Below, piece by piece: positions 34,689-42,872 of a stretch of DNA of 50,790 nucleotides. This DNA comes from Mesorhizobium comanense. GTDB taxonomy: Bacteria; Pseudomonadota; Alphaproteobacteria; Rhizobiales; Rhizobiaceae. Positions within the stretch are counted from its first letter, which is position 1, and the number at the start of each line of letters is the position of its first letter. A program made the translations under genes and the position numbers. The stretch spans positions 5,001 to 55,790 of the forward strand of contig NZ_SCNN01000033.1 of assembly GCF_005503535.1 (NCBI RefSeq), read 5' to 3'. The notes under the pieces are model-generated. The model was not told the origin of the DNA, did not search any database, and was given only the letters and a program-made list of their open reading frames with translations.

Positions 34689-35594
34689 TTGGCGACCACG
34701 ATGATCACCACGCTCGACAGATCGTCGCGCGCGGCCGCGCGCGGCCTGAGCGACATTTCCATCCGCAATCTCTTCATCATTCCGACGGTTCTGTTCCTGA
34801 TCGTCTTCAACATCTTTCCGCTGATCTATTCGCTCGGCTATTCCTTCACCGATTTCCGGGCGTCGACCAACGCGCCGGCGAATTTCGTCGGGCTGCAGAA
34901 CTATCGCGACCTGCTCAACGACCCGTTCGTCTGGAACAATTTCGCGATCACCGCCAAATACGTCATCATCTCGGTCGCCGGCCAACTGTTCGTCGGCTTC
35001 GGCGTGGCGATGCTTCTCAACCGCGACATCCCTCTCAAAGGGCTGCTGACGACGCTTCTGCTGTTGCCGATGATGCTGTCGATGGCGGTCGTCGGCCTGT
35101 TCTGGAAGCTGCTCTACGACCCGTCATGGGGCGTCATCAACTATTTCCTAGGGCTCGGCAATTTCGAGTGGCTGGCGGACCCCAAGATGGCGCTCTACGC
35201 CGTCGCGCTGACCGACATCTGGATGTGGTCGCCCTTCGTCATGCTTTTGTCGCTGGCCGGCCTGTCGGCGGTGCCGAAGCATCTCTACGAGGCCGCTGCC
35301 ATCGACCGCGCCGGGCCGTTCTACACCTTCTTCCGCATCACGCTGCCGCTGGTGGCGCCGATCCTGATGATCGCCGTCATCTTCCGCACCATGGAAGCGT
35401 TCAAGACCTTCGACCTCGCCTACATCCTGACCAGCCAGCCGACGGCCGAACTGATCTCGATCCGGCTCTACAAGATGGCGTTCCAGGAATGGCAGACGGG
35501 CCGTTCCTGCGCGCTCGCCTACATCGTGCTGATCATGGTGCTGGCCATCACCAACATCTACGTCAAATACCTCAACAAGGTGAAGGAGCGCTGA
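34689..35594 (+). CDS. Sugar ABC transporter permease (CUT1, MalF/UgpA-like)
   Basis: A permease of about 301 residues with six membrane segments, beginning LFIIPTVLFLIVFNIFPLIYSL. The EAA loop is YEAAAIDRAGPFYTFFRITLP at about residues 200-220. TTG 34689 is preferred because GGGAG lies 7 bases upstream; ATG 34701 in the same frame lacks a good site. It pairs with the MalG-like permease that begins directly after it. Confidence 0.92.
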   Translation: MATTMITTLDRSSRAAARGLSDISIRNLFIIPTVLFLIVFNIFPLIYSLGYSFTDFRASTNAPANFVGLQNYRDLLNDPFVWNNFAITAKYVIISVAGQLFVGFGVAMLLNRDIPLKGLLTTLLLLPMMLSMAVVGLFWKLLYDPSWGVINYFLGLGNFEWLADPKMALYAVALTDIWMWSPFVMLLSLAGLSAVPKHLYEAAAIDRAGPFYTFFRITLPLVAPILMIAVIFRTMEAFKTFDLAYILTSQPTAELISIRLYKMAFQEWQTGRSCALAYIVLIMVLAITNIYVKYLNKVKER

Positions 35595-35595
35595 T

Positions 35596-36555
35596 ATGGC
35601 GGCCGTGCGCACTTCCTCCGAAATCGGTATCAACCGCGTGGCGATCGTCGCCGTCCTGGTGGTGACGGTCATTTTCCTGGCGCCGATCTACTGGATCGCC
35701 TCGACGGCGTTCAAGCCGCGAAACCTCGCCACCACCATTCCGCCGACGGTCGTGTTCCAGCCTGAAATATCGCCCTTCGTGAAGCTGTTCACCAAGCGCT
35801 CGCAAATGCGCAGCCCGCCGTCGCCCGAAGAATATGCGGCGGCTCCGTGGTGGGAGCGCGTCGTTTTCGACGGCGGCGAAAAGATCGTGCGCGACGGCAA
35901 GGGCGAAGTGCAGTGGTCAGGATATCCAAGCCGGTTCCTGAACTCACTGATCATCGCCATCACCTCGACTGTGCTGGCGGTCGGCATGGGCACGTTCACC
36001 GCCTACGGCTTCTCGCGCTTCAAGGTGAAGGGGGAAGCGGACCTGCTCTTCTTCATCCTGTCGACACGCATGCTGCCGCCCGTGGTGGTGGCGATCCCGA
36101 TGTTCCTGATGTATCGCGCGGTCGGCCTCAACGACACCCATGTCGGGCTGATCATCCTCTACACAGCCTTCAACCTCTCCTTCTCGGTGTGGCTGATGAA
36201 GGGCTTCATGGACGAGATCCCGAAAGAGTACGAGGAGGCGGCGCTCGTCGACGGCTACACGCGCATGGAGGCCTTCTTCAAGATCGTGCTGCCGGAAGCG
36301 GCCACCGGCATCGCGGCCACGGCGGTGTTCTGCTTCATCACCGCGTGGAACGAATATGCCTTCGCGCTGATCATGACCAACCGCCGCGCCCAGACCGCGC
36401 CGCCCTTCATCCCGAGCCAGGTCGGCTCCGGCCTGCCGGACTGGACTGTCATCGCGGCTGGAACCTTCCTGTTCCTGCTGCCGGTCGCGATCTTCACCTT
36501 CCTGCTCCGCAACCACCTGCTGCGCGGCATGTCCTTCGGAGCGATCCGCAAATGA
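35596..36555 (+). CDS. Sugar ABC transporter permease (CUT1, MalG/UgpE-like) with enlarged first periplasmic loop
   Basis: A 319-residue permease. The first membrane segment is VAIVAVLVVTVIFLAPIYWI. The loop that follows runs about 80 residues, from TAFKPRN to the next membrane segment beginning NSLIIAI, instead of roughly 40; it includes SPPSPEEYAAAPWWERVVF. The EAA loop is YEEAALVDGYTRMEAFFKIVLP. It starts one base after the preceding stop and overlaps the small membrane protein gene by ATGA. The enlarged loop may contact the binding protein or the small protein; that is a guess. Confidence 0.92.
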   Translation: MAAVRTSSEIGINRVAIVAVLVVTVIFLAPIYWIASTAFKPRNLATTIPPTVVFQPEISPFVKLFTKRSQMRSPPSPEEYAAAPWWERVVFDGGEKIVRDGKGEVQWSGYPSRFLNSLIIAITSTVLAVGMGTFTAYGFSRFKVKGEADLLFFILSTRMLPPVVVAIPMFLMYRAVGLNDTHVGLIILYTAFNLSFSVWLMKGFMDEIPKEYEEAALVDGYTRMEAFFKIVLPEAATGIAATAVFCFITAWNEYAFALIMTNRRAQTAPPFIPSQVGSGLPDWTVIAAGTFLFLLPVAIFTFLLRNHLLRGMSFGAIRK

Positions 36556-36782
36556 GCTTTCGTGCGATCAACCAGAAATATCTGGAGCCCGGTTCGCAGG
36601 TGCTGATGGTGCTCGGCATCGTGGCACTGTGTCAGCCCTGGAGCATGCTCCTGCACACATACGGCCTGACCATCATCCTGATCGGGCTGATCGGCTTCAA
36701 CATTACCTCGAAGATCGCGCCCGAGGAGGGGGCCGGCACCGGCCATGCCGGCGGTTCGCGAAATCCGGGAGCACCGCATTGA
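36552..36782 (+). CDS. Small two-segment membrane protein of an ABC importer operon
   Basis: A 76-residue protein starting MSFRAINQKYLEPGSQVLMV. Two hydrophobic segments lie at about residues 16-33 and 35-52, joined by a short turn, followed by a polar glycine-rich tail. Its ATG overlaps the permease stop (ATGA) and its stop overlaps the ATPase start (TTGA), so it is tightly coupled into the operon. I do not recognise a named family. Position suggests an accessory subunit of the importer. Its short length makes it easy to miss. Confidence 0.82.
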   Translation: MSFRAINQKYLEPGSQVLMVLGIVALCQPWSMLLHTYGLTIILIGLIGFNITSKIAPEEGAGTGHAGGSRNPGAPH

Positions 36783-37882
36783 CCCAGATCGAGCTTCGCG
36801 GCGTCCAGAAATTCTTTGGCGCTGTCCAGGTCATCAAGGACCTCAACCTCAAAATATCGGACAACGAGTTCATCGTGCTGCTCGGCCAGTCGGGCTGCGG
36901 CAAGACGACCACGTTGCGCGCCGTCGCCGGGCTGGAGACGATCGACGAGGGCGACATTCTCATCGACGGCAAACCCGTGCAGCACCTGAAGGCGGCCGAT
37001 CGCGACATCGCCATGGTGTTCCAGTCGTTCTCGCTCTACCCGCATATGAACGTCTACGAGAACATCGCCTTCCCGCTGCGCGCCACCCGCAAGAGCAGAA
37101 GCGAGATCGACCAGGAAGTGCGCTCGGTCGCCAAGACGCTGCAGATATCGGACCTTCTGGCCAAGAAGCCGTCGGCGCTGTCGGGCGGCGACATGCAGCG
37201 CGTCGCCATCGGGCGGGCGCTGGTGCGCCGGCCGAAAGCGATGCTGATGGACGAGCCGATCGGCGCGCTCGACGCCAAGCTGCGCGAGGAGATGAGGGCC
37301 GAGATCAAGCGGCTGCACATCAAGCAGGGCTCGACCACGATCTACGTCACGCATGACCAGATCGAGGCGATGAGCCTGGCCGACCGCATCGTCATCATGC
37401 ATGAGGGCGTGCTGCAGCAGGTGGGCACGCCCGACGAGGTCTATTCGCGTCCGGCCAATCTGTTCGTGGCGCAATTCGTCGGCAGCCCGGTGATGAACGT
37501 CGCCGATGCGGCGGTGACCGAGAAAGCCTCTTCTGCCTCTGTGACCGTGGGCGATGCCGCGACCGGCTTCGAGTTCCCCAGCGCATTGCTGTCGAAGCTC
37601 AACGGCCATGCCGGCGGCCAGCTGGCGCTCGGCATCCGGCCCGAAGGCGTCCTGATCCGCCGGGATGCGGCCGAGGGTTTCCTGCCGGTCGAGACGCAGA
37701 TCGTCGAGCCGCTCGGCTCCTTCGACATCGTGGACCTCAGGGTCGGTTCCAAGATGCTGCGGGCGCGCACCAAGAGCGGCTTCGTCAGCGGTCCCGGAGA
37801 GAAGGTGTTCGCACGCATCGACCCGAGCCAGGCGCATTTCTTCGACAAGGCAAGCGGCAAGTCGCTCGAGGTGAGGCTCTGA
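36779..37882 (+). CDS. Sugar ABC transporter ATP-binding protein 1 (UgpC/MalK-like, SGGD signature)
   Basis: A 367-residue ATPase with Walker A GQSGCGKTT, Walker B AMLMDEPIGALDAKLRE, H-loop YVTHDQIEAMSLADR and a C-terminal TOBE/OB regulatory region with LGIRPEGVL. The signature reads LSGGDMQRVAIGRA, with D in place of the usual Q. TTG 36779 is taken as start: GGGAG lies 7 bases upstream and it overlaps the small gene's stop. It is followed directly by a second ATPase, so the importer probably uses a heterodimer. Confidence 0.92.
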   Translation: MTQIELRGVQKFFGAVQVIKDLNLKISDNEFIVLLGQSGCGKTTTLRAVAGLETIDEGDILIDGKPVQHLKAADRDIAMVFQSFSLYPHMNVYENIAFPLRATRKSRSEIDQEVRSVAKTLQISDLLAKKPSALSGGDMQRVAIGRALVRRPKAMLMDEPIGALDAKLREEMRAEIKRLHIKQGSTTIYVTHDQIEAMSLADRIVIMHEGVLQQVGTPDEVYSRPANLFVAQFVGSPVMNVADAAVTEKASSASVTVGDAATGFEFPSALLSKLNGHAGGQLALGIRPEGVLIRRDAAEGFLPVETQIVEPLGSFDIVDLRVGSKMLRARTKSGFVSGPGEKVFARIDPSQAHFFDKASGKSLEVRL

Positions 37883-38985
37883 TGGCGCATATCCAGCTCA
37901 AGAACATCTCCAAGAGTTTCGGCAACCATACCGCGCTGACCGGGCTCGATCTCGACATAGCCGACGGTGAGTTCTTCGTCCTGCTCGGCGAGACAGGGGC
38001 CGGCAAGACGACCACGCTCAGGTTGATCGCCGGTCTCGAAAAACCGAGTGAAGGTCAGGTCCTGATCGATGGCGTCGACGTCGCCGACTGGGGCGCGGCC
38101 GAACGCGACGTGGCGCTGGTGCTGCAGCAATATTCGCTTTACCCGCGCTACACGGTGCGGGAGAATCTCGAATTTCCGCTGAAGCCGAAAATCCGCCGGC
38201 TGCCCGATGCCGAGATCAAGGATCGCGTCGCGCGCGCCGCTCGTACGTTGCGCATCGAGCACCTGCTGGACCGCAAGGTCGACCGGCTGTCGGGCGGCGA
38301 GATGCAGCGCGTCTCGATCGGCCGCGCCATCGTGCGCAAGCCGCGCGTTTTCCTGATGGACGAGCCGCTGTCGGCGCTGGACGCGAAACTGCGCGAGGCG
38401 CTGCGCACCGAACTGAAGAACCTGCAGATCCAGCTCGGCGCCACCTTCCTGTTCGTCACCCATGACCAGATCGAGGCGATGTCGATGGGCGACAAGGTCG
38501 GCGTGCTCAACCATGGCCGCATCGTCCAGACCGGCACGCCGCACGAAATCTACAACAACCCGCGCGACACCTATGTGGCGAGCTTCGTCGGCTCGCCGCC
38601 GATGAACCTCATCGACGGCAAGCTGGTGAACGGCCGCGCGGTGATGGCGCCGTTGAATTTCGAACTGCCCTTCTCCGGAGGCGCCAATACTTCCTGGGGG
38701 GCAATGGCGGGTGGAGCAACCGACGGCCGCCCGCTCGTCTTCGGCATCCGTCCCGAGGACGTCCATCTGGAAAGCGGCGCGCCGGTCGAGGCGCGGGTCC
38801 ACGATGTCGAGAACCACGGCGTCGAAAAGATCCTGACGCTGCGCGTTGGCGATACGACGTTGCGGGCCACCGTTCCGGCCAGGACAGATGTCGCCATCGA
38901 GCAATCGGTGCGCTTTGCCTGGAACGCGGACAAGGTGGTGCTGTTCGACAAGGGCAGCGGCGTCAGCTTGCGGCACGCCGGATAG
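37882..38985 (+). CDS. Sugar ABC transporter ATP-binding protein 2 (UgpC/MalK-like, SGGE signature)
   Basis: A 367-residue ATPase with Walker A GETGAGKTT, Walker B VFLMDEPLSALDAKLRE, H-loop FVTHDQIEAMSMGDK and TOBE region FGIRPEDVH. The signature is LSGGEMQRVSIGRA. The residues after the P-loop glycine differ from its partner (ET rather than QS). ATG 37882 shares its first base with the preceding TGA. It is the last gene of the importer operon; TetR is convergent downstream. Confidence 0.92.
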   Translation: MAHIQLKNISKSFGNHTALTGLDLDIADGEFFVLLGETGAGKTTTLRLIAGLEKPSEGQVLIDGVDVADWGAAERDVALVLQQYSLYPRYTVRENLEFPLKPKIRRLPDAEIKDRVARAARTLRIEHLLDRKVDRLSGGEMQRVSIGRAIVRKPRVFLMDEPLSALDAKLREALRTELKNLQIQLGATFLFVTHDQIEAMSMGDKVGVLNHGRIVQTGTPHEIYNNPRDTYVASFVGSPPMNLIDGKLVNGRAVMAPLNFELPFSGGANTSWGAMAGGATDGRPLVFGIRPEDVHLESGAPVEARVHDVENHGVEKILTLRVGDTTLRATVPARTDVAIEQSVRFAWNADKVVLFDKGSGVSLRHAG

Positions 38986-39048
38986 CGGCCGGCTGCATGA
39001 TCGCGCCCTGTTTCGGCAAACAGGTCTCGTCCGGCGGTCCGGCAACCA

Positions 39049-39627
39049 TCATGGTTTTTGGGTCGCCGTCGTTGTGATCGCGGCAACGAAGCGGTTGAGG
39101 CTGTCCCCGACATAGGCCGCGACTTCGATCGCCGGGTCGAAGCTCCACCACAAGAGCGATCCCTGCCAGTGCGATGCCATCAGCAGGCCGATGTCGCGCG
39201 GCTGGCCCGGTATCGATGCGAAACAGGCAGCCAGCGCATCGCATAGCGATGTCTTCCAGGCCGCACCACGCGCCCTGAGCAGGGGATCACGCAGATCTTC
39301 GCGCAAGACAAGGAGGCCTTCGGCATAGGATTCGATGCCGCCGTAGCCTTGCGACAGCCCCACCAGCAGTTCGATCGCGCCGGCCGGGGTCTTGGGCACA
39401 CGGGCCGCGAGGTCCCTGGTGTTCCGGTCGAGGCCATCCCAGGCATGCAGCAAGGTGCGCTGTTTGAGCTGTGCTTTGTTCCCGAAGCGCTGCACCAGCG
39501 TCGCACCGGAGAGGCCGCAGGCCTTTGCCAGGCGTTCGAAGGTCAGCGCCTCCGGGCCATGCTCATGGATCAGTCTCAGCGCTGCTTCCAGCACCTGCTC
39601 GTCGGGTTGCGTCTTGGGTCTAGTCAT
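39049..39627 (-). CDS. TetR-family transcriptional regulator
   Basis: A 192-residue regulator. HTH: ALTFERLAKACGLSGATLVQ followed by RFGNKAQLKQR. The effector region contains WQGSLLWWSFDP, seen in small TetR proteins beside SDR enzymes. ATG 39627 lies 95 bases from the divergent SDR gene, whose promoter it probably represses. Confidence 0.9.
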   Translation of the reverse strand: MTRPKTQPDEQVLEAALRLIHEHGPEALTFERLAKACGLSGATLVQRFGNKAQLKQRTLLHAWDGLDRNTRDLAARVPKTPAGAIELLVGLSQGYGGIESYAEGLLVLREDLRDPLLRARGAAWKTSLCDALAACFASIPGQPRDIGLLMASHWQGSLLWWSFDPAIEVAAYVGDSLNRFVAAITTTATQKP

Positions 39628-39628
39628 C

Positions 39629-39671
39629 TTGACACCTCTTTATAACCGAATAATCATTTATATATGATGAG
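39629..39671 (+). promoter_or_regulatory. Promoter and candidate TetR operator for the SDR gene
   Basis: TTGACA (39629-39634) is followed after 16-17 bases by TAATCAT. An AT-rich near-palindrome AATCAT..ATGATG (39653-39669) overlaps the -10. This is the only AT-rich stretch in the gap. Confidence 0.5.
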
Positions 39672-39722
39672 CGCCGTGTGAGCCAGCCTGGTTCGATCGG
39701 TCGGAGCATTTCGGAGAGTTTC

Positions 39723-40631
39723 ATGACATTGCAAGGAAAAGTCGCGCTGGTCGCCGGCGGAACGCGAGGCGCGGGCAGGGGCATCGCCGTCGAGCTCGGT
39801 GCTGCGGGGGCAACGGTCTACGTCACGGGGCGCACCACGCGCGCCCAGCAATCCGAATATGCCCGCCCTGAAACCATCGAAGAAACGGCTGAAATGGTCA
39901 CCGCCAGTGGCGGGGCCGGGATCGCCGTGCAAGTCGACCACCTCGTCTCCGATGAGGTGCGCGAGTTGATTGCGCGAATCCGCGCCGAGCAGGGCCGGCT
40001 CGACATTCTGGTCAACGATATCTGGGGCGGCGAGAAGTTGTTCGAGTGGGACAAGCCGGTCTGGGACCACAATCTGGAAAACGGCCTGCGCCTGCTGCGA
40101 CTGGCCATCGACACGCATCTCATCACCGCGCACCACGCGCTGCCGCTGATGATCGAACGGCCCGGCGGCCTGCTGGTCGAGATCACCGACGGCACCGCCG
40201 AATACAATGCGGAGCACTATCGCCTGTCGCCCTTCTACGATCTCGCCAAGGTCGCGGTGAACCGAATGGCCTGGGCGCATGCCAGGGATCTCGCCAGACA
40301 CGGCGCCACATCGGTCTCTATGACGCCCGGCTGGATGCGTTCTGAAATCATGCTGGAGGTCTATGGCGTGCGCGAGGACAACTGGCGCGAGGCAACCGCG
40401 CAAGTGCCGCATTTCGTCATTTCCGAGACCCCGCGTTTCATCGGGCGGGCTGTCGCGGCGCTGGCCGCGGACCCCGATCGGGCGCGCTGGAACGGCCAGT
40501 CGCTGTCCAGCGGAGGGCTGGCGCAGATCTACGGCTTCACCGATCTCGACGGATCGCGGCCGGATGCCTGGCGCTACGTCCCGGAAGTCCAGGATGCAGG
40601 CAAACCGGCCGATGCGACGGGCTATCGGTAG
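39723..40631 (+). CDS. Short-chain dehydrogenase/reductase family protein
   Basis: A 302-residue SDR. Cofactor motif GGTRGAGRGIA at 12-22; active-site Y172 and K176 in YDLAK. The usual NNAG is replaced by NDIWGG (98-103), and the catalytic serine position appears to be threonine T155 in VEITDGTAE. These features mark a longer SDR subgroup I recall from soil bacteria. ATG 39723 follows GGAGAG. It is divergent from and probably controlled by the TetR gene. The substrate is unknown. Confidence 0.9.
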   Translation: MTLQGKVALVAGGTRGAGRGIAVELGAAGATVYVTGRTTRAQQSEYARPETIEETAEMVTASGGAGIAVQVDHLVSDEVRELIARIRAEQGRLDILVNDIWGGEKLFEWDKPVWDHNLENGLRLLRLAIDTHLITAHHALPLMIERPGGLLVEITDGTAEYNAEHYRLSPFYDLAKVAVNRMAWAHARDLARHGATSVSMTPGWMRSEIMLEVYGVREDNWREATAQVPHFVISETPRFIGRAVAALAADPDRARWNGQSLSSGGLAQIYGFTDLDGSRPDAWRYVPEVQDAGKPADATGYR

Positions 40632-40643
40632 AGCAAAGCTGCT

Positions 40644-40991
40644 TCAGGCCGAGCGCCCATCGAAGTCGAAGACCGACAAGGTGGACGGGTCGACACCGTC
40701 GAGGCAGTTGACGTTGATGTAGGCGCTACGCTCCAGGCCCTCGCCGACATCCTCCGCGAAAGGGTGGATGCCGCAGGTGCGGCAGAAACGATGCGCGATT
40801 TTTCCCGCGCCAAATGTATAGCGGCCAAGGTCATCGCCCCAGGCAACGAGGGTCATGCTGTCATGCGGCACGGCCCACAGCAGCGCCCCCTTGCGGGCGC
40901 AGATCGAACAATTGCAGCGCACCACGCCGCCCAGTTCGCCCTGGACCTCGAACGCAACCTTGCCGCAGTGGCAACTGCCTTTGTACAGCAT
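40644..40991 (-). CDS. GFA-family (glutathione-dependent formaldehyde-activating enzyme-like) zinc protein
   Basis: A 115-residue protein with the GFA cysteine pattern: GSCHCGKVAFEV at the N-terminus, CNCSICARKG, and FCRTCGIHPF. These bind zinc. The name comes from the Gfa enzyme that condenses formaldehyde with glutathione, but most family members have no proven activity. ATG 40991 is preferred to 40997 because AGGGA then lies about 8 bases upstream. It is divergent from the amidase gene. Confidence 0.9.
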   Translation of the reverse strand: MLYKGSCHCGKVAFEVQGELGGVVRCNCSICARKGALLWAVPHDSMTLVAWGDDLGRYTFGAGKIAHRFCRTCGIHPFAEDVGEGLERSAYINVNCLDGVDPSTLSVFDFDGRSA

Positions 40992-41107
40992 CAGCATCTT
41001 CCCTTCGCTGGCAGGTGCAAAGGCACGCTTGCCGGGTTATCCCTTCGGCAAGCCACTCGGCTGCTTGCTTTTGAAGACGTTCCATCCTGGCGGAGTCCGA
41101 CATCGAC

Positions 41108-42403
41108 ATGCAATCAATCCGCGACCGTCTCGAGATCATCCTGTCACGTCTTGCCAATCGCGCGGGCGACGAGAAGGTCTACACGAAGCTCTATGGCGAT
41201 GCCGCGCGCGCTGCGGCCGACGCCAGCGATGCCCGCGGCCGTGCCGGCGTGACGCTCGGCCCGCTCGACGGGATCATCGTCTCGATCAAGGACCTGTTCG
41301 ACGTCGCCGGCGAGGCGACTGCCGCGGGATCGCTGATGCGCAAGACCGCAGCGCCGGCTCCGCGCGATGCCGCTATCGTCGGCCGGCTGCGCCAGGCCGG
41401 AGCGGTCATCATCGGCAAGACCAACATGACCGAATTCGCCTTCACCGCGATCGGTGACAACATGCATTGCGGCACGCCGGGTAACGCTGCGGATGCCAGC
41501 CGCATTCCCGGCGGCTCATCGTCCGGCGCCGGCGTTTGCGTTGGCGAGGGCACCAGCGACATTTCGATCGGCTCCGACACGGGCGGATCGATCCGCATTC
41601 CGGCCGCGCTCAATGGCGTCGTCGGCTTCAAGCCGACCGCTCGGCGGGTGCCGCTCTCCGGCGCCTTTCCGCTTTCGGGAACGCTGGACTCCGTCGGGCC
41701 GCTTGCGCGGACTGTCGCGCATTGTGCCGCGGCCGACGCCGTCATGGCCGGCGAACAACCAGGCGAACTGGCGCCGCTGCCGCTCTCCGGGCTTCGTTTC
41801 GGCGTCCCGCGCGGCGTTCTTTTCACGCAGACGGAAAGTGAGGTCAGCGCCGCTTTCGAGCAATGCCTCGGAAAGATAGGCAAGGCCGGAGCGGGAATCT
41901 CGGAGGTCTCGATCGATGACCTGATCACGGAACTTCGCGCGGCGACCAAGCGGGGCTCGATCGCCGCCATGGAAGGCGCCGAAGTGCATGCCGACTGGCT
42001 GGCGACAGGTGCTTCGGTGCCGGTCGATCCGCATGTGAGCGGACCTCTGTCGAGGGCGGCGCTGCTGCCGGCGCCGGTCTATATTAGGGCGCTGCGCCGC
42101 CGCGCCGCACTGGCCGCGGCGATGGATGAGCGGCTGGCATCGTTCGACGTACTGGTCCTGCCAACCACGCCGGTGAGGGCTCCGACAATCACGTCCCTGG
42201 CCGAAGATGAGGAGTTGCGCGACCGTGTGGAAGGCCTGCTGTTGCGCAACACGCAGGTGGCCAACCAGTTCGATCTCTGCGCGATATCGCTGCCGATGCC
42301 CGGCATGACGTTGCCGGCCGGCTTGATGCTGGTGGCGCGCAATGGCCATGACCGGCGCCTATTGCGAATTGCCGCCGCGGTTGAAGCCTTGCTCGGATAT
42401 TGA
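41108..42403 (+). CDS. Amidase-signature family hydrolase
   Basis: A 431-residue enzyme with a complete Ser-cisSer-Lys triad: K61 in VSIKDLFD, S137 in PGGSSSG and nucleophile S161 in GSDTGGSIRIP, with the family spacing of 24 residues between the serines. It hydrolyses an amide to acid and ammonia; the substrate is not evident. ATG 41108 follows GGCGGAG at suitable distance. It is cytoplasmic and stands alone between a GFA-type gene and a secreted hypothetical. Confidence 0.93.
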   Translation: MQSIRDRLEIILSRLANRAGDEKVYTKLYGDAARAAADASDARGRAGVTLGPLDGIIVSIKDLFDVAGEATAAGSLMRKTAAPAPRDAAIVGRLRQAGAVIIGKTNMTEFAFTAIGDNMHCGTPGNAADASRIPGGSSSGAGVCVGEGTSDISIGSDTGGSIRIPAALNGVVGFKPTARRVPLSGAFPLSGTLDSVGPLARTVAHCAAADAVMAGEQPGELAPLPLSGLRFGVPRGVLFTQTESEVSAAFEQCLGKIGKAGAGISEVSIDDLITELRAATKRGSIAAMEGAEVHADWLATGASVPVDPHVSGPLSRAALLPAPVYIRALRRRAALAAAMDERLASFDVLVLPTTPVRAPTITSLAEDEELRDRVEGLLLRNTQVANQFDLCAISLPMPGMTLPAGLMLVARNGHDRRLLRIAAAVEALLGY

Positions 42404-42434
42404 TCCGGGCACAACGTGACTGCGTATCTTGAGA

Positions 42435-42830
42435 TCATGGCCTGTAGGCCGAGCAGTGCTTGCGTTCGCTGTCTTTGGCCGTGCGCACGATGCCGGTGGC
42501 GACCAGCCATGGCAGGCTGTAATCCTTCCCGGTGATGGTCTGCGCGCGGCGCTCGATCGATCCCCTGACGACGATCTTGCCGGCATAAAGCGCGTCGGAC
42601 GCTTCGGTCATGGCCTTGTCCTTCTGCGGCAATCCGCTGGTGTCGATCGACACGCCCTTGACGATCTTGCCCGTGGCAAGGTCGAGCGCGCTGTTCGACG
42701 GGCAGGGCGCCTTGAAGCAGCGCAGCCCATTGTCGCAATAGACATAGCTGCTCTGTGCCGCCGCGCGGGCCGGCAAAGCGCAGGTCAACGAGGCGGCGAC
42801 AACCGTGAGTGCAAGGCGAAGGCCGGACAT
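42435..42830 (-). CDS. Small secreted hypothetical protein
   Basis: A 131-residue protein with a signal peptide (MSGLRLALTVVAASLTCALP, cleavage near ARAAA). The mature part contains four cysteines, three clustered in CDNGLRCFKAPCPS and one near the C-terminus (KHCSAYRP), suggesting disulfides in the periplasm. I do not recognise the family. It lies 42 bases downstream of the 2-hydroxyacid dehydrogenase gene on the same strand but looks functionally separate. Confidence 0.75.
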   Translation of the reverse strand: MSGLRLALTVVAASLTCALPARAAAQSSYVYCDNGLRCFKAPCPSNSALDLATGKIVKGVSIDTSGLPQKDKAMTEASDALYAGKIVVRGSIERRAQTITGKDYSLPWLVATGIVRTAKDSERKHCSAYRP

Positions 42831-42872
42831 GGCCGCAGCGTCGCGAAGAAATGGGGCAAAAACACGGGTGCG

